In this document: piece by piece, positions 61,601 to 64,000 of the stretch | Numbering within the stretch: position 1 is the stretch's first letter | Layout of the letters: every line of letters starts with the position of its first letter | Origin: Hippasteria phrygiana | Taxonomy: Eukaryota > Echinodermata > Asteroidea > Valvatida > Goniasteridae | Direction: 5' to 3' | DNA: 64,000 nt | Assembly: GCA_037893225.1 (NCBI GenBank) | Contig: JAZGUH010000123.1 | Location: 310,001-374,000, forward strand | Position numbers and translations under genes: made by a program | The notes under the pieces: model-generated | The model's database searches: none | The model's input: only the letters and a program-made list of their open reading frames with translations | What the model was told of the DNA's origin: nothing

Positions 61601-63583
61601 AAGGCCACAATGACTATATTTTTCCAAGTAGGCCTACATAACTTAGCTTTTGAGAAAGATTCAGCTATGATCGAAATGTCAGGTCCTTAATTCTAACTGT
61701 TACCAATTAGAAACAACCTTGTTGCCAAGCCAGAATAAGCCATGCATTCTATGAAAATGAAAGTGTGTGCCATTTGTCACAACTTATGTCACAACTTAGT
61801 AATGCCACTTAGGTTTTTCAAAAGTTTCATGATTGTTAAATACAAATGGCAACTGACAAGTACGGCACATCTTGTATAGAACTAGCCATTCGTTCCATAA
61901 TATGTGAATGTTTTGTTTTTTAAATGGTAAGCTGTTGAAAGGAGAAATCAGTTATTAATGACTGGCGATCCGTGTCATTTAAGTGTCCACAAACCTTCAT
62001 AAGTCACGCTGAACATCTGCTGTTGTTGGACCTTCCCCAGCTGCCCCTCGCAGAACACGAACCCATGGAAGAGCTCCTGGTTGGCCGTAATATTAAATCC
62101 AATGTCCGGGTTGTAGGTCACTGTGATTCCATCCACATTGACCAGGGTGTTGTATTCCACCATGAGCGAGACCTCGGTCCCGGCATTTGTGACACGGCAA
62201 GGAATGATGAGTGGTTCTGTGTTGCTGGTGATTAGGTTTTGGTCACGAGTGGGCAGAAACAACTGTTTGGTGTCTGCATGAGATGGAAAAATACAAAACT
62301 TCACATGAAAGGAGGAATTATTTTAATTTGTGTGTATCCACGCCAACATAAAGTCTATTTACTCTAACAATGCCCAAGGGAAGGAAAAAAATAATCATAT
62401 TGGAAAGCACGCCAATGGATCAACAACAATGGTTATACCGTAACAAGTAATACAGTGGGATGTATACATTCTTTCATCTACATTAGTTGATAGAGAAATC
62501 ATTGTGTTGTTGAGTTTTTACAACAGCGACATAGCCTACTCTATCAGGCCACCTACATGTACATGTATGACCATCAGCTATTTTTCAGGACTTGAATTTC
62601 ATACAAATATTTACTCGGCCACAGAGCTTTACTAGTACAAGTGATCCACTAGTCTATCATAATTTTTCTAAGGGTATTCTGTGACTGCTGTTAACTATAT
62701 TTTATAATTGTTTATGGAGTCCCAACTTGTTAACCCCTTGCGTACGGATGACGCAAATATGCGCAAAAAGAACAGTGCCACCAGGCCGGATGACGCCATT
62801 GGCCGCCGTTTGTGCAGTTTCAATCCATTGTTGGATTAAACAGTGCCACCAGGCCGGATGACGCCATATTGGCCGCTGTTTGTGCAGTTTCAATCCATTG
62901 TTGGATTATTGTGTATAGGTTACACTTGACTGCACAAACACATTGTAGCAGTTCGCTTGGCTGCCAGAGCCGCCACGGCACCCCGACGTCTCCCGTAAAA
63001 TACCGTACTCAAGGGGTTAATAACAGAAAATTTGACAAAGTATCAACTAAATGAAAATAAACAAGCCAGAAATCTGACATTTAAAAACGGAAAATTATAT
63101 TTGAAAGAAAAATCATCAGTCCACTGGTCTACTTTAGTCTTAGAATCCGATAGACCAATTCCTCAATTACTAGAATCAGCCCTCAGCCGCACTCAGCCGT
63201 TTCCCAACTGCACTGACAAAGCCAAATTTGAACAAGAAAAAAAATCAACAAGAATGCACATTATGGCTCTGAAAAAAAATAAAATAATAATAATAATATA
63301 AACAGCCTACCTGCCAAATGGACCTCAAAGAGCTGTATTTGCCACCGGTCATCTGCGTTCCCCTCGCAGGCCACTACACCATCCCAATCCCTGCTGGACA
63401 CTGAGAACCCAGACCGGGGGTCATATAACACCCCGTTGCCCTCCCCCATGCTCACTGCATCTTGCTCATAGGTCAGCTTGATGGCGGCTGTAGGGTCAGT
63501 CACGCGACATGGGATGACGAAAGGCTCGTCCCTGAAGATGACGATTGTGTTTTCATTGTTTGGCAGAGGTAGAAAAATATTGT
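27891..63583 (-). CDS. VEGFR-like: VEGFR-family receptor tyrosine kinase with at least 18 Ig domains (32 exons, 5' incomplete)
   Basis: The gene encodes a single-pass cell-surface receptor that would bind VEGF/PDGF-type ligands and signal by trans-phosphorylation. The 32 exons listed below join without a stop into about 2,505 residues. Order from the N-terminus: D2', D2, D3, D1, D1', D2', D3', D2, D3, D1, D1', D2', D3', D4-D8, transmembrane helix, juxtamembrane, split kinase, tail. VEGFR identity rests on seven or more Ig domains, a D4 without the disulfide, [17 protein letters not shown] before the glycine loop, [10 protein letters not shown], and the [15 protein letters not shown] activation loop. 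Vertebrate VEGFRs have seven Ig domains, and sea urchin forms with seven and ten are known. The kinase keeps all catalytic residues. A PDGFR-like origin is less likely because of the domain number. Confidence 0.9.
29418..29523 (-). CDS. VEGFR-like: receptor exon 31: end of kinase domain
   Basis: The exon is 106 bp, phase 2-0. It encodes [20 protein letters not shown] (helix H-I with the conserved W and RP) and [12 protein letters not shown]. The donor is CAA|GTAAGT. Confidence 0.94.
29983..30775. repeat. inverted repeat (arms about 115 bp) around a SINE
   Basis: AACAGCATACTTCC and CCCGATTCGGTCCAGTAGTTT on the left (about 30,010-30,110) recur as the reverse complement at about 30,655-30,770. 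The spacer contains SINE copy 3 and a poly-C run (30,602-30,618). It lies in the intron between exons 30 and 31. Confidence 0.65.
30351..30474 (-). mobile_element. tRNA-like SINE, copy 3
   Basis: A full-length copy with the tRNA-like core at 30,363-30,435 (minus), intact A and B boxes, a better-paired T stem than copy 1, and the same GAACAAAGA / TCTTTGTTC bounds. Confidence 0.75.
31687..31827 (-). CDS. VEGFR-like: receptor exon 30: kinase C-lobe (helix F-G)
   Basis: The exon is 141 bp, phase 2-2. It encodes [20 protein letters not shown] and [20 protein letters not shown]. The donor AT|GTAAGA splits the Ile of QEIYHIM. Confidence 0.95.
32165..32235 (-). CDS. VEGFR-like: receptor exon 29: P+1 loop and APE motif
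   Basis: The exon is 71 bp, phase 0-2. It encodes [19 protein letters not shown] and SYSD. It is too short for an ORF search but fixed by strong homology and a GT|GTAAGT donor. Confidence 0.93.
32349..32471 (-). CDS. VEGFR-like: receptor exon 28: catalytic and activation loops
   Basis: The exon is 123 bp, phase 0-0. It encodes [23 protein letters not shown] and HDPDYV. Catalytic Asp, Asn and the DFG Asp are all present, as are the paired activation-loop tyrosines. Confidence 0.96.
32845..32930 (+). repeat. GGCGGATCC / poly-G repeat fragment
   Basis: GGGCGGATCCGAGAGGGGGT runs into a G-tract and, 30 bp later, a C-tract and A-tract. It belongs to the dispersed family at 21.4 and 22.5 kb. Confidence 0.55.
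33078..33388 (-). CDS. VEGFR-like: receptor exon 27: hinge, kinase insert, helix E
   Basis: The exon is 311 bp, phase 1-0. It begins [19 protein letters not shown], continues with a 60-70-residue Pro/Ser-rich and acidic insert ([11 protein letters not shown]), and ends with [16 protein letters not shown]. The insert marks the split-kinase class (VEGFR/PDGFR). It contains no obvious tyrosine docking motif. Confidence 0.94.
33846..33925 (+). repeat. 18-bp tandem repeat TCAATCGTGGACCTTGAC
   Basis: Three consecutive copies, with a further TTCAATCGTGGACC at about 33,805 and an inverted GGTCCACGGTTTGAA at about 33,935. A (CA)n run lies to the left. Confidence 0.7.
34304..34414 (-). CDS. VEGFR-like: receptor exon 26: kinase alpha-C region
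   Basis: The exon is 111 bp, phase 1-1. It encodes [13 protein letters not shown], with the alpha-C glutamate that pairs with the catalytic lysine, and [12 protein letters not shown]. Confidence 0.95.
34696..35363. mobile_element. 668-bp MITE full of CGAC/GTCG motifs
   Basis: The inverted ends AGCCCCAGTCCCACTAGGA and TCCTAGTGGGACTGGGGCT are flanked by TTA on both sides, as PIF/Harbinger elements would leave. The interior holds more than a dozen copies of AGTCGTGCGAC-like half-palindromes in both orientations. It sits between exons 25 and 26. Confidence 0.7.
35653..35757 (-). CDS. VEGFR-like: receptor exon 25: kinase glycine loop and catalytic Lys
   Basis: The exon is 105 bp, phase 1-1. It encodes [12 protein letters not shown] (ATP-binding loop) and TTVAVKMLK (the AVK lysine). 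Confidence 0.95.
35815..36010. repeat. dispersed repeat shared with 53.9 kb
   Basis: A segment with AAGTGTAATGG, AGATGGAGCTTTTTCAAAC and CGAAAGGGGG recurs inverted at about 53,905-53,985. Confidence 0.5.
36728..36857 (-). CDS. VEGFR-like: receptor exon 24: juxtamembrane segment
   Basis: The exon is 130 bp, phase 0-1. It encodes [12 protein letters not shown] and [19 protein letters not shown], the run that precedes the kinase in VEGFR/PDGFR. The acceptor is a tandem GCAGCAG, so a form three bases longer (start 36,860, one extra Gln) is possible. The donor G|GTTCGT is weak. Confidence 0.9.
37551..37675 (-). CDS. VEGFR-like: receptor exon 23: transmembrane segment
   Basis: The exon is 125 bp, phase 1-0. 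A linker [16 protein letters not shown] precedes a hydrophobic helix ([20 protein letters not shown]) and the basic stop-transfer RIRRKK. Confidence 0.93.
37964..38236 (-). CDS. VEGFR-like: receptor exon 22: membrane-proximal Ig D8
   Basis: The exon is 273 bp, phase 1-1. It is an I-set domain with [17 protein letters not shown] and [15 protein letters not shown]. It is one more proximal domain than vertebrate VEGFRs have. Confidence 0.92.
38277..38697. mobile_element. MITE with GTGTTCACATTAGAC ends
   Basis: The right end reads, inverted, AGTGTTCGCACTCAGACC. It belongs to the same broad family as the 4,370 element and lies about 40 bp upstream of the exon 22 acceptor. Confidence 0.5.
38881..39318. 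mobile_element. hAT-type MITE, 438 bp, copy 2
   Basis: The ends TAGGGCTGTTC and GGACAGCCCTA are flanked by the perfect 8-bp duplication CTTGCTAG (38,873-38,880 and 39,319-39,326). It is highly similar throughout to copy 1 at 12,130. Confidence 0.88.
39622..39748 (+). mobile_element. tRNA-like SINE, diverged copy 4
   Basis: TAGCTCAGTTGG is kept, but the B box is damaged (part of GGTTCGAATCCCG is deleted). Flanks resemble the other copies. Confidence 0.65.
39821..40108 (-). CDS. VEGFR-like: receptor exon 21: Ig D7
   Basis: The exon is 288 bp, phase 1-1. It is a typical I-set domain with [21 protein letters not shown] and [15 protein letters not shown]. Confidence 0.92.
40625..40841. mobile_element. 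MITE with AATAAGCCAGTTCGG ends, copy 1
   Basis: Perfect 15-bp inverted ends (AATAAGCCAGTTCGG / CCGAACTGGCTTATT) bound 217 bp. A second copy is at 45,560-45,770 with the same interior (AACTGCGCATGTGCACAATG). Confidence 0.75.
41216..41533 (-). CDS. VEGFR-like: receptor exon 20: Ig D6
   Basis: The exon is 318 bp, phase 1-1. It encodes [23 protein letters not shown] and [15 protein letters not shown]. Several N-glycosylation sequons are visible. Confidence 0.9.
41846..42193 (-). CDS. VEGFR-like: receptor exon 19: Ig D5
   Basis: The exon is 348 bp, phase 1-1. It encodes [17 protein letters not shown], a loop with extra cysteines (VCPNKSINC), and [10 protein letters not shown]. The extended Cys-bearing loop recalls D5 of vertebrate VEGFRs. 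Confidence 0.88.
42476..42787 (-). CDS. VEGFR-like: receptor exon 18: Ig D4
   Basis: The exon is 312 bp, phase 1-1. It encodes a domain with FKWFKDG and [11 protein letters not shown] but no core cysteines (tyrosine and leucine take their places). Loss of the D4 disulfide is a shared feature of VEGFR/PDGFR receptors, where D4 makes receptor-receptor contacts, so this anchors the domain numbering. Confidence 0.9.
42883..43170 (+). mobile_element. second tRNA-related SINE family
   Basis: An A box (TAGTGCTTTGGAGC at 42,901) and a B box (GGTTCGAGCCC at 42,953) are spaced as in a tRNA. A unique body and an A-rich tail (about 43,145-43,165) follow. It is in the intron upstream of exon 18. Confidence 0.55.
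43337..43667. mobile_element. MITE with AGGCCAGCACAAAAA ends
   Basis: The right end, inverted, is AGGCCAACAAAAAATAGTTG. GGGTCGG motifs lie just inside both ends. Confidence 0.55.
43916..44123 (-). CDS. VEGFR-like: receptor exon 17: second half of Ig D3' (second unit)
   Basis: The exon is 208 bp, phase 0-1. It encodes [11 protein letters not shown] and [15 protein letters not shown]. This is the last domain of the repeated array; the single-copy stalk follows. Confidence 0.9.
44834..44979 (-). CDS. VEGFR-like: receptor exon 16: first half of Ig D3' (second unit)
   Basis: The exon is 146 bp, phase 1-0, one codon longer than its paralogue at 55,083. It encodes [20 protein letters not shown] and EWSYPGQR. 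Confidence 0.88.
45560..45770. mobile_element. MITE with AATAAGCCAGTTCGG ends, copy 2
   Basis: It has the same 15-bp inverted ends as the 40,625 copy. It ends 81 bp from the exon 15 donor. Confidence 0.75.
45851..46126 (-). CDS. VEGFR-like: receptor exon 15: Ig D2' (second unit)
   Basis: The exon is 276 bp, phase 1-1. It encodes [28 protein letters not shown] and [12 protein letters not shown]. The donor is G|GTAAGT. Confidence 0.9.
46649..47112. mobile_element. piggyBac-like MITE of a second family
   Basis: TTAA flanks both ends. The inverted ends are CCCTGCGCTGCACTG and CAGTGCTGCGCAGGG. TTAA with CCC-starting ends is the piggyBac hallmark. Its TTAA lies 11 bp from the exon 14 donor. Confidence 0.75.
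47124..47447 (-). CDS. VEGFR-like: receptor exon 14: Ig D1' (second unit)
   Basis: The exon is 324 bp, phase 1-1. It encodes [25 protein letters not shown] and [13 protein letters not shown]. The donor is G|GTGAGT, followed 11 bp later by the TTAA of a MITE. Confidence 0.9.
48314..48484. mobile_element. 171-bp palindromic MITE
   Basis: GGGCCGGTCACACTGGCCAC at the left is mirrored at the right. The arms extend almost to the centre, so the RNA or single strand would fold into one hairpin. Confidence 0.8.
48537..48863 (-). CDS. VEGFR-like: receptor exon 13: Ig D1 (second unit)
   Basis: The exon is 327 bp, phase 1-1. It encodes [25 protein letters not shown] and [20 protein letters not shown] transposon terminus lies only about 20 bp upstream of the acceptor. 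Confidence 0.9.
48884..50060. mobile_element. 1.2-kb non-autonomous transposon with 4-bp duplication
   Basis: The ends GGGTTATTCCATGAAATTGA and TCAACTTCATGGAATGACCC are inverted repeats between direct ATGT copies (48,880-48,883 and 50,061-50,064). The inside has at least four spaced copies of a GTGTCCC...GTTACATC motif (about 49,290, 49,480, 49,660 and 49,840). It occupies most of the intron upstream of exon 13. Confidence 0.7.
50121..50334. mobile_element. piggyBac-like MITE, copy B (diverged)
   Basis: ATAACCCCTTG and CAAGGGGTTAA ends; the interior is related to copy A but older (GGCTGCACAAGCCTCTTG versus GACTGCACAAACACATTG). Confidence 0.65.
50459..50651 (-). CDS. VEGFR-like: receptor exon 12: second half of Ig D3 (second unit)
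   Basis: The exon is 193 bp, phase 0-1. It encodes [17 protein letters not shown] and [11 protein letters not shown]. The donor is C|GTAAGT. Confidence 0.9.
50700..52240. other. intron without recognised features
   Basis: This is the largest receptor intron piece in which I see no transposon ends, RNA gene or exon. It separates the two halves of the second D3. Confidence 0.4.
52241..52383 (-). CDS. VEGFR-like: receptor exon 11: first half of Ig D3 (second unit)
   Basis: The exon is 143 bp, phase 1-0. It encodes [27 protein letters not shown] and RWDFPGKG. It is almost the same as exon 3 at both DNA and protein level, including the donor GGG|GTAAG. Confidence 0.9.
53320..53598 (-). CDS. VEGFR-like: receptor exon 10: Ig D2 (second unit)
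   Basis: The exon is 279 bp, phase 1-1. It encodes [43 protein letters not shown] and NVQQQQ. There are two possible AG acceptors seven bases apart (53,598 and 53,591); the outer one fits the paralogue at 46,126. Confidence 0.88.
54051..54291. mobile_element. 241-bp palindromic MITE with 5-bp duplication
   Basis: GGCCAATTTCATAAAGCTGT is mirrored by ACAGCTCTATGAAATTGGCC, and the flanks are CCTGG on both sides (54,046-54,050 and 54,292-54,296). Confidence 0.8.
54489..54672 (-). CDS. VEGFR-like: receptor exon 9: second half of Ig D3'
   Basis: The exon is 184 bp, phase 0-1. It encodes [14 protein letters not shown] and [15 protein letters not shown]. The donor is G|GTAGGC. Confidence 0.88.
55083..55225 (-). 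CDS. VEGFR-like: receptor exon 8: first half of Ig D3'
   Basis: The exon is 143 bp, phase 1-0. It encodes [22 protein letters not shown] and [10 protein letters not shown]. The donor is CAG|GTAACA. Confidence 0.88.
55866..56138 (-). CDS. VEGFR-like: receptor exon 7: Ig D2'
   Basis: The exon is 273 bp, phase 1-1. It encodes [29 protein letters not shown] and [10 protein letters not shown]. The donor is G|GTGAGG. Confidence 0.9.
56801..57118 (-). CDS. VEGFR-like: receptor exon 6: Ig D1'
   Basis: The exon is 318 bp, phase 1-1. It encodes [25 protein letters not shown] and [14 protein letters not shown]. This is the second D1-type domain in a row. It is much more diverged from its partner at 47,124 than the two D1 exons are from each other. 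Confidence 0.9.
57839..58165 (-). CDS. VEGFR-like: receptor exon 5: Ig D1
   Basis: The exon is 327 bp, phase 1-1. It encodes [16 protein letters not shown], an extra-Cys loop ACPIC, and [19 protein letters not shown]. It is very similar to the D1 exon at 48,537, also 327 bp. Confidence 0.9.
58964..59156 (-). CDS. VEGFR-like: receptor exon 4: second half of Ig D3
   Basis: The exon is 193 bp, phase 0 to 1. It encodes [17 protein letters not shown] and [13 protein letters not shown] (the D-x-G-x-Y-x-C of strand F). The donor is GT|GTGAGT. It has the same length as the exon at 50,459. Confidence 0.9.
59808..60026. mobile_element. piggyBac-like MITE, copy C
   Basis: TTAA on both sides, CCCCTTGCGTA / GCTCAAGGGG ends, and a single copy of the inner 65-bp segment. 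Confidence 0.75.
60665..60807 (-). CDS. VEGFR-like: receptor exon 3: first half of Ig D3
   Basis: The exon is 143 bp, entering in phase 1 and leaving in phase 0 at AAAGGG|GTAAGG. It encodes [28 protein letters not shown] and LTWDYPGKG (Cys and Trp of the Ig core). It is nearly identical to the exon at 52,241. Confidence 0.9.
61648..61682 (+). repeat. Penelope-tail-like hairpin fragment
   Basis: TTTTGAGAAAGATTCAGC followed by CGAAATGTCAGG has the layout of the motif at 7,515-7,550. It is probably an old Penelope 3' fragment in the intron between exons 2 and 3. Confidence 0.4.
61995..62273 (-). CDS. VEGFR-like: receptor exon 2: Ig D2
   Basis: The exon is 279 bp with phase 1-1. It encodes [43 protein letters not shown] and KVQQQQ. 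Its length equals the D2 exon at 53,320 exactly, and both share the TANQELF/TAHQELY and EGQLG blocks. Confidence 0.9.
62730..63020. mobile_element. piggyBac-like MITE, copy D
   Basis: TTAA on both sides, CCCCTTGCGTAC / GTACTCAAGGGG ends, and two tandem copies of the inner segment as in copy A. It lies where a D3' exon pair would be expected. Confidence 0.78.
63311..63583 (-). CDS. VEGFR-like: receptor exon 1 in window: Ig D2'
   Basis: This 273-bp exon has phase 1 at both ends. It encodes [14 protein letters not shown], then FVIPCRV (first Cys), LYDPRSGF, and GVVACEGN (second Cys). It matches the D2' exons at 55,866 and 45,851 in length and in PCRV...YDP.VGF spacing. The acceptor follows CGTCCAG and the donor is G|GTAGG. 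The next exon downstream is a D2 and not the expected D3'. Confidence 0.85.
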
Positions 63584-64000
63584 CTGGACGTGGGGTAAAA
63601 ACGTAATTATTAGTACATGTATTAGACTGAAATTTCTGTCATGCCCATACGCACTTCGCAGGTACTCTTAAATTCAAGATGTACACTGTGGTTGATGAGG
63701 CGTAAAGTGTATGGAAAAATAAATGCTTGACATGCTAAATTCTTTAGCCAAGACACCATGTATGTTAAATACAATAGTTTACTGCACAATCATTTTTAGA
63801 AACAATAAAAGCAGAATTATACCATTTTATTTAATATTGTTTTGCCTGTGTATTAGTGTTGTAGTAGTTGAATACATTTTTACCAAAAGATTATAAGTAC
63901 AAGTCAGAGTACAAGTAACAAAAACCATGAGGGTACAAATACTAGTACCCAAAAATGCACTAAAATAAGAGTACCTCAACACTAAGTAATTAACAAGACT

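Noticed and set aside
42399..63503. The repeated Ig blocks as two allelic copies placed in tandem by the assembler
   Set aside because: The D1', D2, D2' and D3' pairs differ at many residues and the introns differ in transposon content. They are far more diverged than alleles, although only long reads can exclude local misassembly.
1..64000. CRISPR arrays, bacterial operons or riboswitches
   Set aside because: The window is eukaryotic with spliced genes. The tandem repeats seen lack the regular repeat-spacer pattern.

Overview
This is a eukaryotic, intron-rich and repeat-rich window. It most likely comes from a marine invertebrate deuterostome such as an echinoderm, hemichordate or lancelet. 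The reasons are indirect: a VEGF-receptor-type kinase gene with many more Ig domains than vertebrate receptors have, a Penelope-like retroelement, dense (TACATG)n simple repeats, long poly-G/poly-C runs, and many small inverted-repeat transposons. The species cannot be fixed from the sequence alone.

Right half (27,891-63,583, minus strand): one very large receptor tyrosine kinase gene, read from high to low coordinates. I place 32 coding exons with GT/AG borders and consistent phases, which join into about 2,505 codons plus a stop. The 5' end (signal peptide and first domains) lies beyond 64,000. Eighteen Ig-like domains are visible, followed by one transmembrane helix, a juxtamembrane segment, a complete split tyrosine kinase with an acidic insert, and a tail with a 12-histidine run. 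The membrane-proximal part (D4-D8, transmembrane segment, kinase) follows VEGFR architecture. The distal part is a tandem array of a six-domain, eight-exon unit in the order D1, D1', D2', D3', D2, D3. One unit is complete (58,165-52/50 kb), one is partial at each end, and the outermost one lacks D3'. This array is the most unusual feature of the window.

Left half (1-27,890): no intact host gene is seen. It holds part of a THAP zinc-finger coding segment (1-227, +), a frameshifted SAP-domain gene remnant (about 515-1,018, -), a Penelope-like element with reverse transcriptase and GIY-YIG endonuclease (4,703 to about 7,620, +), a LINE reverse transcriptase fossil (about 20.0-20.2 kb), and many non-autonomous DNA transposons. 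Several transposons have clear target-site duplications: a 2.4-kb hAT-type element, 440-bp hAT MITEs, a 637-bp foldback element nested in another MITE, a 545-bp element with arrays of a 10-mer, and others.

The receptor introns are also full of such elements: TTAA-flanked piggyBac-like MITEs, tRNA-like SINEs and palindromic MITEs. Several have inserted within 10-40 bp of splice sites. Exon sequences remain open and splice sites remain canonical throughout, so the receptor gene looks functional.
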